A stretch of DNA of 64,000 nt, from positions 2,013,513-2,077,512 of the forward strand of contig NZ_CP117982.1 of assembly GCF_030708075.1 (NCBI RefSeq), written 5' to 3'. The notes beneath the pieces were generated by a model that had not been told where the DNA came from, made no database searches, and was given only the letters and a program-made list of their open reading frames with translations. The position numbers and the translations under genes are program-made. Positions 9,850-18,550 of this stretch are shown piece after piece. Within the stretch, counting starts at the first letter, position 1, and each line of letters begins with the position of its first letter. Source of the stretch: Candidatus Epulonipiscium viviparus. Lineage in GTDB: Bacteria > Bacillota > Clostridia > Lachnospirales > Cellulosilyticaceae.

Positions 9850-9878
9850 TTGTGTTTTTTATTAAAAACGGATATTCT
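9850..9878 (+). promoter_or_regulatory. possible promoter for the GNAT gene
   Basis: TTGTGT (9850-9855), 17 bases, TATTCT (9873-9878), in the gap after the Sel1 gene. An ACTCCC/GGGAGT inverted repeat (9917-9942) follows, with a T-run in its loop, so it is not a normal terminator. Confidence 0.35.
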
Positions 9879-9961
9879 AATAGAGTCAAAAATAATATGA
9901 TTAGCAAGAAAAAATTACTCCCTTTTTTATTATAGAGGGAGTTTAATAAATGGAGGAGTTT

Positions 9962-10462
9962 ATGATTAGAAAAGCAGTTGTTGAAGATGCATGGCAAGTT
10001 GATCTCTACTTTAATGAAGCTAGAAATTACTTTAAGGAGAAAGGCGTAGATCAGTGGCAAGGTAGTTATCCTAATGCTTTGGATGTTAAAGAAGATTCTA
10101 AGAGGGGAAACGGATATGTGGTTGTTGAAGATGAAATAGTAAAGGCCTACTTTTTTTTAATATTTGGAGATGACCCTACCTATTCAACTATCTATGATGG
10201 AAGTTGGATTACAGATAAATCATATGGAGTATTGCACAGAGTGGTTGTAGGAATGAAGTTTAGGCAAGAGGGCATTGGGAGCCAGATTTTTGCGTTTGCT
10301 ATAGAAGAGGCAAAAAAATTGAGGATGAATCTACGTATAGATACGCATAAAGATAATATTGCTATGCAAAAGCTGATCGAAAAAAATGAGTTTGATTATT
10401 GTGGAATAATTTATATTGGTGATGGCAGTGCCAGATTAGCATATGAACGAGAAATTGAATAA
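9962..10462 (+). CDS. GNAT-family N-acetyltransferase
   Basis: A 166-residue acetyl-CoA-dependent acetyltransferase. The acetyl-CoA pyrophosphate-binding loop is RQEGIGSQ (about residue 101), preceded by the beta-4 segment LHRVVVGMKF and followed by the helix FAFAIEEAKKL. The C-terminal part DTHKDNIAMQKLIEKNEF is the usual motif B region of the family. The start at 9962 is preferred because GGAGGAG (9952-9958) precedes it; the ATG at 9950 overlaps that site. It is a single gene ahead of a tRNA. The substrate cannot be read from the sequence; small-molecule amines or ribosomal-protein N-termini are typical of the family. Confidence 0.85.
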   Translation: MIRKAVVEDAWQVDLYFNEARNYFKEKGVDQWQGSYPNALDVKEDSKRGNGYVVVEDEIVKAYFFLIFGDDPTYSTIYDGSWITDKSYGVLHRVVVGMKFRQEGIGSQIFAFAIEEAKKLRMNLRIDTHKDNIAMQKLIEKNEFDYCGIIYIGDGSARLAYEREIE

Positions 10463-10567
10463 AAAATTTTTTGGAAGAGGAGGTGAGAAAAATCAAAATT
10501 TTGGAGATCCAGAAATGTTATTTTAAAAAAAATGACAAAAAAAATCGAAAAAAAATAAAAAAAAGAC

Positions 10568-10596
10568 TTGCTTTTTTTTTAAAGGTATGTTATATT
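10568..10596 (+). promoter_or_regulatory. tRNA-Leu promoter
   Basis: TTGCTT (10568-10573), 17 bases including a T-run, TATATT (10591-10596). The predicted transcript begins a few bases before the tRNA, typical of a stand-alone stable-RNA promoter. Confidence 0.65.
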
Positions 10597-10614
10597 ATGT
10601 TTATCACATCTTAG

Positions 10615-10696
10615 GCCGACATGGCGGAATGGCAGACGCAGTGGATTCAAAATCCACCACCCCTAAAGTGTGTGGGTTCGAGTCCCACTGTCGGTA
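10615..10696 (+). tRNA. tRNA-Leu, anticodon CAA
   Basis: A type II tRNA of about 82 bases. The acceptor GCCGACA pairs with TGTCGGT (one G-T). The anticodon stem GTGGA/TCCAC encloses a TTCAAAA loop that gives anticodon CAA (reads UUG). There is a long variable arm as in Leu tRNAs. The T arm is GTGGG/CCCAC with TTCGAGT, and the discriminator is A. CCA is not encoded. Confidence 0.95.
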
Positions 10697-10700
10697 TATA

Positions 10701-10736
10701 AAAAGCAGCTTAACTTTTACAGTTAGGCTGCTTTTT
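10701..10736 (+). terminator. intrinsic terminator after tRNA-Leu
   Basis: AAAAGCAGCTTAAC (10701-10714) pairs with GTTAGGCTGCTTTT (10722-10735), with one T-G pair and a 7-base loop, and ends in a T-run. It is convergent with the LRR gene that ends at 10765. Confidence 0.85.
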
Positions 10737-10764
10737 GGTTTGTACTGCAATAAATAACTGCGCT

Positions 10765-12654
10765 TTAGATGGTAAAATGTACATCTATAGAATTTGGAAC
10801 ATACAATTTAAAATTTTGCCAAGTGGATTCGGTACCACCATAGTATATATCGGTCAAATTTAAGCAATCACCAAATATGCCAGGCTCAATAATTCCATCA
10901 TAGTTAGAGTTGTGTATTGATGTAACAGAAGTAGGTATAAAAATAGATTGTAATCCCGAAAATCTAAAAGCATTTTCTTCTATAGAAGTGACAGTACTAG
11001 GAAGTATAACTGTAAAAGCATTTTGTTTGGCAAAGGGTTGTCCTTCAAAAGCACCTTTTCCTATTGTTTTAACGAGGAATCCATCTATAACTGCTGGAAT
11101 ATTAGCAATTGTTATTGTATTGTCTGCGTCGGTAATTGTGCCAGAAGCAGCGTCAAATTTTATGCGACCTCCTTCCACTCCGTTAACATTGATCCATATA
11201 GGACCAATATTTTGAAATAACACTTCAACCTGATTTGAAATATCCACATCAAGGTTATCCCATTCTTCTTTAGATCCTCCAAAATATATTGTCTTTAAAT
11301 AATTACAGTTAGCAAATGTATTTTTGGCTATCTCAGTAACAGAAGCTGGTATGGATATTGTTGCTATTGTCGAATTTCTAAATGCATGACTTTTTATGGC
11401 AGTCACTGTATTTGGTATTTTTGCAGATTTTATATTAATGCGATTTTCAAATGAACCTTCACCTATTACTTTAACTGCTGCTCCAGAAATTTCTTCCGGA
11501 ATGTCAATGGCAAAACCAACATAATCTGCAGAATCTAAAACGGTTCCAGAATCTATATCAAATCTAATTGGACCGCCTTCTATATCCTTGATAAAAAACC
11601 ACTCCGGACTTAGGGTATGGATTATCTCCAAAGTATCATTTGATGATAGGTCAATATTAAAACAATCCCAGTCTGAAGTACTGCCATTAAAATAGATGGT
11701 GTTTAAATTATCAGCTCCATCAAGAAAATTGCTTACAAGTCTGTTTGGTGCCTTTGTAAAAGCAATAGTTTGTAACGCAGGAGCATTTTTGAATAATGTA
11801 GAGTTGATATATGCCAATGTGCTAGGAAATGCCACAGATTCGAGTAAGGTTGCATCTTCAAAGGCAGGAGTCATAATTTGTGTGACAGGCTTACCATCAA
11901 TATTTGCTGGAATACTAGCAGATGTAACGGTGTTTTGAACATCAAAGATTTCAATTTGATCTGTAAATATGGCCATTCTGCGGTCTGCATAAAATGTGGT
12001 GGCATTTCCATAAATAACTTTGCCACCCTCTATTCCAGGAATGGTTGCTAACTGAGCATTGACAACGCATCTAACCTGGCTGGGAGTAACAATCACAACA
12101 GGAGTGGTCGCAGCGGGCCATCTATAATTATCGCTAATTCTGGTAAGTCTATAATATTTTTCTGCAGTTGAAATACCTAGGTTGATGCTATGTCCACCAT
12201 AAAATATAAACTCAAGAGCATAACTTTGATAAAACGCATTACTAGGAACGTATGTTACTGATTTTGGAATAAATATTTTTTGGAGGGCAGTGTTTTTGAA
12301 AGCATAGGAGCCGATAGACTTTACGGTTTCGGGTAGTGTGACTTCGGTTAATTGGGTACAATTTTCAAATGCATTGGAGGCAATAGCAATGACAGGAATA
12401 CCATTGATGGTTTCTGGAATATATGCTGTAGTTATAGTTGTTTCAGCTTCTACAATGGTTCCGGTACTAGGATTAAATTTGAGTTTACCACCAGTAACTC
12501 CTTCTACTTCTAAAAAAGATGTATCTAGATACAAACGGCTGACTCCGGCATTAGTTTCTAATAAATTGACGGAATCGGCAACATCGGCTTGAAGACATGA
12601 AGGTGTTGCACATAACAAAGTGGCTGCAATGAGATAGTTATATTTTCTTTTCAT
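10765..12654 (-). CDS. secreted BspA-like leucine-rich-repeat protein
   Basis: A 629-residue protein starting with a Sec signal peptide (MKRKYNYLIAATLLCATP...). Cleavage is likely near LQA-D; a Cys at about residue 20 is not in a good lipobox. The mature part contains about four modules of 130-150 residues. Each begins with a G-V/I-E-G-G-x-I-x-F strand pair and continues with LRR_5/BspA repeats (I-P-x-x-V-T-x-I-x-x-x-A-F-x-x-C/S), often ending Y-F/Y-G-G-S/T-x-x-x-W. No LPXTG, SLH or membrane anchor is present, so it is released or held non-covalently. BspA-like proteins bind host or matrix proteins or other cells. The ribosome binding site is AAGGAGA, 7-8 bases from the start, and a good promoter lies at 12732-12760. 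Confidence 0.85.
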   Translation of the reverse strand: MKRKYNYLIAATLLCATPSCLQADVADSVNLLETNAGVSRLYLDTSFLEVEGVTGGKLKFNPSTGTIVEAETTITTAYIPETINGIPVIAIASNAFENCTQLTEVTLPETVKSIGSYAFKNTALQKIFIPKSVTYVPSNAFYQSYALEFIFYGGHSINLGISTAEKYYRLTRISDNYRWPAATTPVVIVTPSQVRCVVNAQLATIPGIEGGKVIYGNATTFYADRRMAIFTDQIEIFDVQNTVTSASIPANIDGKPVTQIMTPAFEDATLLESVAFPSTLAYINSTLFKNAPALQTIAFTKAPNRLVSNFLDGADNLNTIYFNGSTSDWDCFNIDLSSNDTLEIIHTLSPEWFFIKDIEGGPIRFDIDSGTVLDSADYVGFAIDIPEEISGAAVKVIGEGSFENRINIKSAKIPNTVTAIKSHAFRNSTIATISIPASVTEIAKNTFANCNYLKTIYFGGSKEEWDNLDVDISNQVEVLFQNIGPIWINVNGVEGGRIKFDAASGTITDADNTITIANIPAVIDGFLVKTIGKGAFEGQPFAKQNAFTVILPSTVTSIEENAFRFSGLQSIFIPTSVTSIHNSNYDGIIEPGIFGDCLNLTDIYYGGTESTWQNFKLYVPNSIDVHFTI

Positions 12655-12731
12655 AGTTATTCTCCTTAATAATTAATCCGCATAAATGAAAAATGTCATA
12701 ATAATTTGAAAAATGTTATATTTATTAATAG

Positions 12732-12760
12732 AAAATACAATATTTGCAACAACTTGTCAA
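12732..12760 (-). promoter_or_regulatory. promoter of the LRR gene
   Basis: On the minus strand: TTGACA (12755-12760), a 17-base spacer and TATTTT (12732-12737), about 75 bases before the LRR start. Confidence 0.55.
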
Positions 12761-12812
12761 TATACAATTTTTTCCTATAAACACAGTAAAATATCAGATA
12801 TATGTAAAATGG

Positions 12813-12838
12813 TTCCTAGCTATATAAGAAGCCAGGAA
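12813..12838 (-). terminator. weak terminator-like hairpin after the TPR gene
   Basis: TTCCT and AGGAA frame a stem with one mismatch, just beyond the TPR stop on the minus strand. It is followed there by ATTTTA, not a full T-run. Confidence 0.35.
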
Positions 12839-12847
12839 ACATTGTGC

Positions 12848-13357
12848 TCATGCGTCGGCCAAATCTAGATATTTATCAGCCAAGTCATCATTACCTAAAT
12901 GTAAATAGCATTCTGCTATATTTCTATAAACTAGCTGCTTATGTTCTGAAAAATCTATTGCTTTAATAAATATATTTGCGGCTTGATCAAATTGACTCAT
13001 ATGAAAATAGCAATCTGCAATAATTTCGAGACAAATATTTTCGGAGTGCCCTAGAGAAATTGCTTTTACTAACAGTGGGATTACTATTTTATAATTACCT
13101 ATTTTATAGAATATTACACTAAGTTCAAGATACGCATCTTTGCAATTGGGATATAGTTCTATGATTTCTTGATATTTTTTTAAACTGTTTAATATCTCGC
13201 CTAGTTGGTTATAACAACGAGATTGCAGCAAGAGTATTTCGAGTGTGGTCGAATTATGTTGCAAGTACAATAGACTATTATTTAATGCTTCTTGAAATTC
13301 GGAATTTGCAAAATTTGAATACATAAGGTCCTCATAATCTTTAGATGGATTGTCCAT
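12848..13357 (-). CDS. small tetratricopeptide-repeat protein
   Basis: A 169-residue soluble protein made of about four TPR units. Signs are paired helices with A/G at position 8 and A at position 20, such as LLQSRCYNQLGEILNSLKKY, then AYLELSVIFYKIGNY, then CLEIIADCYFHMSQFDQAA, then VYRNIAECYLHLGNDDLA. It has no signal peptide or other domain. The ribosome binding site AGAGGAA lies 6-7 bases before the ATG. It is a single gene between the LRR gene and the start of the sugar-transport operon, from which it is divergent. TPRs mediate protein contacts; the partner is unknown. Confidence 0.75.
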   Translation of the reverse strand: MDNPSKDYEDLMYSNFANSEFQEALNNSLLYLQHNSTTLEILLLQSRCYNQLGEILNSLKKYQEIIELYPNCKDAYLELSVIFYKIGNYKIVIPLLVKAISLGHSENICLEIIADCYFHMSQFDQAANIFIKAIDFSEHKQLVYRNIAECYLHLGNDDLADKYLDLADA

Positions 13358-13756
13358 AGTAATTTCCTCTCTGTTATTGAATTTTTATTCTATTCTTTAT
13401 TATGCAAAATAATTTACCAATTATACAAAAAAATATTTATGATTTTTAGTTAAAGCAAATAAAAATTTAATTGCTTAGGAATATGTTGTAATGGCTTGAT
13501 ATATTAATAAATTTTAAAGAATGTACTTGCAATTAACTATATTATAGATCTTTTTTGAGTGAAAATTTTGCAAAAAATATTCAAAATATATATATAATTT
13601 TTTAAATTACTATAAAAGGGAAGAAAAAAAATATATATTTAGTTAAAGTGAATGAGATGTTAAGAAATTAAACATTCGTGTTAAGATTTTATGTATATTA
13701 TATCCATGGGATTTGATAAAATTAATTTAGAAAAATAAAGGGGGGGTGCACATTTT
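13358..13756. other. 400-base AT-rich divergent intergenic region
   Basis: It separates the TPR gene (minus) from the transport operon (plus). It holds A/T tracts, the candidate promoter at 13568-13596 and a T-rich leader, but no gene or clear terminator. I searched for a palindromic catabolite (cre-like) or repressor operator and did not see a convincing one. Confidence 0.5.
13568..13596 (+). promoter_or_regulatory. possible promoter of the sugar-transport operon
   Basis: TTGCAA (13568-13573), 17 bases, TATATA (13591-13596); the same run also offers TATAAT with a 19-base spacer. The leader would be about 150-190 bases. AT-richness makes chance matches likely. Confidence 0.35.
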
Positions 13757-13801
13757 ATGAAATTATTTTTACAACAATACACCGAAGGAGGGAAAGTATG
13801 A
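13757..13801 (+). CDS. 14-codon leader ORF, translationally coupled to the operon's first gene
   Basis: The ATG at 13757 lies 8 bases after an unusually strong GGGGGGTG. It encodes MKLFLQQYTEGGKV, and its TGA overlaps the ATG of the next gene as ATGA. The GGAGG of the downstream gene lies inside this mini-ORF, so its translation would keep or re-load ribosomes there. It is too short for a domain call. It may be a coupling leader rather than a functional peptide. Confidence 0.45.
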   Translation: MKLFLQQYTEGGKV

Positions 13802-16695
13802 AAGCAAAATACAAAAATTGGCTTTGGTTTGCTGGTATTGTAGCAGTTTTCGGATGTTATTTTGGGTATAATGCTATGCAAGAAGTCGACAATTTTTCAT
13901 TTAAGTATGAAGGCGTTGACTTAGATGCAGAAGTTTCTAGTATTGATCGTGAAGGAACCTATTCAGATTATCAAGCATCTCATGCTTCGACACCTCATGC
14001 TTTAAAGAGCATTGAAGTTGATTTAACAGATGTTAACAAAACAGAGGGTGCTAGTTTTCATAAGAATTATGAAGGGGAAAGTAATGTTTTAATAACAGAG
14101 CCCCAATCTTATGTAGAATGGGACGTTGATGTTAAAGAAGAAGGATTATACCAAGTAGAGGTTGAATATTATCCAGCACCAGGAAAGGGTACTGATATAG
14201 AAAGAGCATTTTACATTAATGGTGAAATTCCTTTTAATGGTTCTGATAAAATATTGTTTACTAGACTTTGGGGCGATGCCGGAGCAGTCAAATCAGATAA
14301 TCAAGGTAATGAGATTCGTCCAAGTCAGATAGAGCTTCCAGAGTGGAATACTTTAGCCTTTAAAGACTATATGGGATATGAAGTTGATCCATATGAGTTT
14401 TATTTCGAAAAAGGCAAGAATACTATTGCACTGGAGGGAGTTGGCGAACCGTTAGCAATCAAGTCAATTACGTTAAAGGCAGTCGAAAAAATTCCTACTT
14501 ATGCAGAGTATAGTTCTGTTGCACGTAGCAGTTCAATCGAAGACTTCGAATTAACAATTCCTGGTGAAAAAGCCTCGCTTACAACATCACCTTCCCTATA
14601 TGCTACATATGATCGTTCATCTCCTGGAACAGAACCATATAGTATATCTAAAATCAAACTCAATATGGGTGGCGGATACGCATTTCGTATAGCTGGTCAA
14701 TGGATTGAATGGGACTTTGAAGTTCCGCAAGATGGATATTATTATATTGATCTAAAAGGACGTCAGAATTATCAACGTGGTTTTGTATCAAATAGATCTA
14801 TATATATAGATGATAAAATCCCTTTCCAAGAATTGTCAGCAATTCCGTTTAGGTATAGTAACGACTGGATTTTAACTACTTTTTCTGTTGATGGGGAACC
14901 CGCACCTATTTATTTAGAAGCTGGTAAGCATTCTATAAAAACACAAATTACTCTGGGTGATCTTGGTGAAATTTTAGGAGAGCTTGAGGATAGTGTATAT
15001 AGACTAAATGCTATGTATCGTAAAATTCTAGTTCTTACAGGTAGTGTTCCTGACGCGTATCGTGATTATAATATTGATAAAGTGTATCCGGATGTAATCG
15101 AAGGAATGGCCCTTGAAAGCAAGAGATTATATAAAATCGTAGATGATCTTACTGCATATGCAGGTGAAAAATCTAGCCAATCAGCGATTATTGAGACATT
15201 GGCTCGTCAGCTAGAAGAGTTTGTGGAAAGCCCTGATGAAATTCCAGGCTCACTTTCAAATTTTAATAGTAATGTAAGTGCTCTTGGTACAACAATCTTA
15301 ACTCTAAGTGAATCACCTCTAGATATCGATGAATTTGTTGTTCGCTCTACTGATGTTAAACCTAAAAAGGTTAGCTCTGGAATTTTCGCTAATACTTTCC
15401 ATGAAGTTGGCTCTTTTGTTGCATCATTCTTTACTGATTACAATTCGGTAGGTAATGTATATGAAGATCAAGAGGTTGTTGATATATGGTTACTAACAGG
15501 ACGTGACCAAAGTACCGTTATCAAAAATATGATTGATGATACATTTACCCCAGAAACTGGCATTAAGGTTAATGTTAAGTTGGTAGAAGGCGGAACCCTT
15601 ATGAAGGCAGTTATTTCGGGTGCAGGTCCTGACCTAGTTCTTTCTATTGGTCAAGGCGAGCCAGTTAACTACGCACTACGTAATGCGGTTGAAGACTTAA
15701 CTCAATTTGAAGATTTTGAGGAAATATTCTCTCGTTTCTATCCTAGTGCTTATGAGCCATTTAAATTCGAGGGTGGGGTGTATGCTATTCCAGATACGCA
15801 AAGCTATGATGTGTTGTTCTTTAGAACAGATATTATGGATGAACTGGGACTAGATGTACCAAACACTTGGCAAGATCTAATTGATATGCTTCCTGTAATT
15901 CAACAAAATAATATGGGCGTTGCAATTCCATCTCTTATGGGAACAACTGGAACAGATCCATCAATGTTCTTGGGAATGCTATATCAACAAGGTGCTGATT
16001 TGTATAGTGAAGAAAGAGATAGAATTTTGCTAGATTCTCCAGAGAGTGTTTACGCATTCGAAACGTATACCAAGTTCTTTACGCATTATAAATTGCCATC
16101 TGAATACAACTTCCTAAACCGTTTCCGTTCTGGTGAAATGCCTATCGGTGTTCAAGGATATGGAATGTACAATTCGTTAGCCGTATTTGCGCCAGAGATT
16201 CGTGGTCTTTGGGACTTTGCTCTTATGCCTGGTACAGAACGAGAAGACGGAACAATCGATAGAACAGCATATGGAGCATCTTCTGGATCTATGATGTTAA
16301 AGCAAGATAATGCGGTGATCAAGGAACAAGGATGGGAATTTTTGAAGTGGTGGACAGATGCTCCTACTCAAGTTAGGTTTGGTCGTGAAATGGAGAGTAT
16401 TTTGGGACCTTCAGCTCGTTATGCTACCGCTAATATCGAAGGATTCCAGCAACTGCCTTGGACTAATGAGCAACAAGAAATTCTACTGGAGCAATGGAAG
16501 TGGGTAGAAGGTACTCCGCAAATTGCCGGTGGATATTATACATTCAGACACATAACAAACGCAGTTCGTAACGTTGTTAATAATAATAATGACCCTCGTG
16601 AAACACTACTCGACTATACTAAACTTATCAATGAAGAAATTGAGAAAAAACGTCTTGAGTTTGGCCTAGAAATTAATAAAGAAGGGGAGGAATAA
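13798..16695 (+). CDS. large carbohydrate ABC transporter solute-binding protein with two N-terminal beta-sandwich-like regions
   Basis: A 965-residue extracytoplasmic protein. Residues 8-26 are a hydrophobic signal or anchor (FAGIVAVFGCYFGY; the C could be a weak lipobox). Residues about 60-225 and 250-395 look like two related beta-sandwich modules. Each has a Y/W-V/I-E-W-D segment, then G-x-Y-x-V/I, then an I-N/D-G/D-x-I-P-F turn, as in galactose-binding-like domains. A helical linker (about 395-530) precedes a family-1 solute-binding domain at about 555-950 (VVDIWLLTGRD, then GPDLVLSIGQGEP, then YAIPDTQSYDVLFFRTDIM). It is the first gene of the operon, ending one base before the permease start. 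It should capture oligosaccharide for the two permeases that follow. Single-domain binding proteins have about 430 residues, so this is an extended type. Confidence 0.85.
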   Translation: MKAKYKNWLWFAGIVAVFGCYFGYNAMQEVDNFSFKYEGVDLDAEVSSIDREGTYSDYQASHASTPHALKSIEVDLTDVNKTEGASFHKNYEGESNVLITEPQSYVEWDVDVKEEGLYQVEVEYYPAPGKGTDIERAFYINGEIPFNGSDKILFTRLWGDAGAVKSDNQGNEIRPSQIELPEWNTLAFKDYMGYEVDPYEFYFEKGKNTIALEGVGEPLAIKSITLKAVEKIPTYAEYSSVARSSSIEDFELTIPGEKASLTTSPSLYATYDRSSPGTEPYSISKIKLNMGGGYAFRIAGQWIEWDFEVPQDGYYYIDLKGRQNYQRGFVSNRSIYIDDKIPFQELSAIPFRYSNDWILTTFSVDGEPAPIYLEAGKHSIKTQITLGDLGEILGELEDSVYRLNAMYRKILVLTGSVPDAYRDYNIDKVYPDVIEGMALESKRLYKIVDDLTAYAGEKSSQSAIIETLARQLEEFVESPDEIPGSLSNFNSNVSALGTTILTLSESPLDIDEFVVRSTDVKPKKVSSGIFANTFHEVGSFVASFFTDYNSVGNVYEDQEVVDIWLLTGRDQSTVIKNMIDDTFTPETGIKVNVKLVEGGTLMKAVISGAGPDLVLSIGQGEPVNYALRNAVEDLTQFEDFEEIFSRFYPSAYEPFKFEGGVYAIPDTQSYDVLFFRTDIMDELGLDVPNTWQDLIDMLPVIQQNNMGVAIPSLMGTTGTDPSMFLGMLYQQGADLYSEERDRILLDSPESVYAFETYTKFFTHYKLPSEYNFLNRFRSGEMPIGVQGYGMYNSLAVFAPEIRGLWDFALMPGTEREDGTIDRTAYGASSGSMMLKQDNAVIKEQGWEFLKWWTDAPTQVRFGREMESILGPSARYATANIEGFQQLPWTNEQQEILLEQWKWVEGTPQIAGGYYTFRHITNAVRNVVNNNNDPRETLLDYTKLINEEIEKKRLEFGLEINKEGEE

Positions 16696-16696
16696 G

Positions 16697-17623
16697 ATGG
16701 AGCGTTTTTTTAGTCAGTTAAAAAAGAAGTCGGCATACACTTGGCTTCAAATGAAGAAAAGTAAAGTTTATTATTTGTTCGTATTACCATATGCTATTCT
16801 CTTTACAATTTTCTTTATAGCACCAGTTGTTGTATCCATCATTTTAAGCTTTACCTATTATAATGTACTGGAGCCACCTCAATGGATAGGGCTTCAAAAC
16901 TACATTAATTTACTGCTTGCAGATGATATTTTCTTAATTGGTGTTAAGAATACATTCATTATAGCTGCAATAACAGGACCTATAGGTTACATCGCAGCGT
17001 TCCTATTTGCTTGGTTCATAAATGAGCTTCCACCAAGAATTAGAACTATCGCCGTTGTTGTTTTTTACGCACCAACAATTTCAGGTCAGGTTTATTTAAT
17101 TTGGTCTATAATGTTCTCTGGTGACCCATATGGATATGTAAATGCGTTTTTACTGCGGTTCGGAATAATAACAGAGCCAATTTTATGGTTATCAAATCCA
17201 ACGTATATGATGCCAGTTATAATTGGAGTTATTTTATGGATGAGTTTGGGAACAGGATTCCTATCGTTTATTGCAGGTCTGCAAGGTATTGACAGAAGTC
17301 TTATCGAAGCGGGTTGCGTAGATGGTATAAGCAATCGTTGGCAAGAACTATGGTTTATTACTCTTCCAAGTATGAAGCCGATGCTTTTATTTGGTGCTAT
17401 TATGTCAATTACGCAAGCATTTAACGTGGCAGACGTAACGATGGCACTTGCTGGATTCCCTAGTACAGACTATGCCGCTCGTACAGTTGTATCTCACCTT
17501 ATCGACTACGGTTCAACTCGTTTTGAGATGGGTTACGCATCAGCTATAGCGACCTTATTATTTGGAACAATGATTCTTTGTAAAGGTGCAATTCAAAAAA
17601 TGTTAAGCAGGGTAGGAAACTAA
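16697..17623 (+). CDS. carbohydrate ABC transporter permease (LplB/UgpA type)
   Basis: A 308-residue inner-membrane permease with about six transmembrane helices, the first at residues 26-48. The cytoplasmic EAA loop is EAGCVDGISNRWQELWFITLP (about residues 201-221, split G/D-G and I-x-LP signatures), which docks the ATPase. It starts one base after the preceding stop, with the GGGGAGG of that gene's end acting as ribosome binding site. It pairs with the next permease to form the translocation channel. No ATPase gene is linked, as is usual for importers served by MsmX/UgpC-type ATPases. Confidence 0.92.
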   Translation: MERFFSQLKKKSAYTWLQMKKSKVYYLFVLPYAILFTIFFIAPVVVSIILSFTYYNVLEPPQWIGLQNYINLLLADDIFLIGVKNTFIIAAITGPIGYIAAFLFAWFINELPPRIRTIAVVVFYAPTISGQVYLIWSIMFSGDPYGYVNAFLLRFGIITEPILWLSNPTYMMPVIIGVILWMSLGTGFLSFIAGLQGIDRSLIEAGCVDGISNRWQELWFITLPSMKPMLLFGAIMSITQAFNVADVTMALAGFPSTDYAARTVVSHLIDYGSTRFEMGYASAIATLLFGTMILCKGAIQKMLSRVGN

Positions 17624-17644
17624 GAATAGAAAGGAGTACGTGTA

Positions 17645-18532
17645 ATGGCAAAGAAAAAGAAAGTGAAAGAGCCGAAATTAAAGAAAAGAACGAAACGCTT
17701 AAATAGATCGGCTGGCGGTAACTTTGGAATTTATTTGATATTGTTATTTTTCGCATTGTTTATGGCATTCCCTCTGGTATATGCTATCAATGCCGCATTT
17801 AAGCCTCTTGATGAAATTTTCTTGTTTCCTCCAAGAGTATGGGTTCAAAATCCCACACTTGATAACTTCCAAGACCTGTTTGTTCTAATGTCGAAGTCTT
17901 GGGTACCGTTTACAAGATATTTCTTTAACACAACGTTTATCACTGTTGTTGGTACCGTAGGTCACATTATTGTATCATCGCTGGCGGCGTTTGTGCTTGC
18001 AAAATATAAGTTTCCAGGTAGTAAATGGTTTTTTAGATTGGTAATTACAGCGTTAATGTTCAACGGCTATGTAACGTCAATTCCAAATTACCTTATTTTG
18101 TCAGAATTAGGTTGGATCGATACTTATTGGGCAGTAATTGTTCCTTATTTTGCAGCTCCACTAGGACTATTCCTTATGAAACAGTTTATGGAAGGTGTTC
18201 CAGATGTTTTACTAGAAGCCGCGAAAATAGATGGGGCAAAAGAATGGACCATCTTTATGGAGATCGTAATGCCTATCGTTAAGCCGGCTTGGCTAACACT
18301 TATGATTTTTGCAGTCCAAAATTTGTGGAACAATCAAGCTTCTGTAGTTATCTATTCAGAAGAATTAAAAACACTTCCATATGCATTACAACAAGTTCTT
18401 GCAGGTGGAGTAGCTCGTGCGGGTGTTGGTTCTGCTGTATCATTAATAATGATGATCGTACCTATCACAGTATTTATTATTTCACAAAGCAACGTATTAG
18501 AAACAATGGCGAGTTCAGGTATCAAGGACTAA
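17645..18532 (+). CDS. carbohydrate ABC transporter permease (YtcP/UgpE type)
   Basis: A 295-residue partner permease. A basic cytoplasmic head (KKKKVKEPKLKKRTKR) precedes helix 1 (about residues 27-49). It has six membrane segments. The EAA loop EAAKIDGAKEWTIFMEIVMP lies about residues 194-213, and the protein ends with a helix followed by ASSGIKD, as common in this family. The ribosome binding site GAAAGGAG lies 9 bases ahead of the ATG. It probably forms a heterodimer with the product of the preceding gene. Confidence 0.92.
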   Translation: MAKKKKVKEPKLKKRTKRLNRSAGGNFGIYLILLFFALFMAFPLVYAINAAFKPLDEIFLFPPRVWVQNPTLDNFQDLFVLMSKSWVPFTRYFFNTTFITVVGTVGHIIVSSLAAFVLAKYKFPGSKWFFRLVITALMFNGYVTSIPNYLILSELGWIDTYWAVIVPYFAAPLGLFLMKQFMEGVPDVLLEAAKIDGAKEWTIFMEIVMPIVKPAWLTLMIFAVQNLWNNQASVVIYSEELKTLPYALQQVLAGGVARAGVGSAVSLIMMIVPITVFIISQSNVLETMASSGIKD

Positions 18533-18550
18533 GAAAGGGGGTTTATAATA

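Noticed and set aside
10483-10614. Possible 43-codon ORF starting GTG, Lys-rich, before the tRNA
   Set aside because: The ribosome binding site touches the GTG, the codons are a poly-A/T run, and the tRNA promoter lies inside it; chance is more likely.
13358-13797. Catabolite-repression (cre) operator before the sugar operon
   Set aside because: No convincing TGNAANCGNTNNCA-type palindrome was found.
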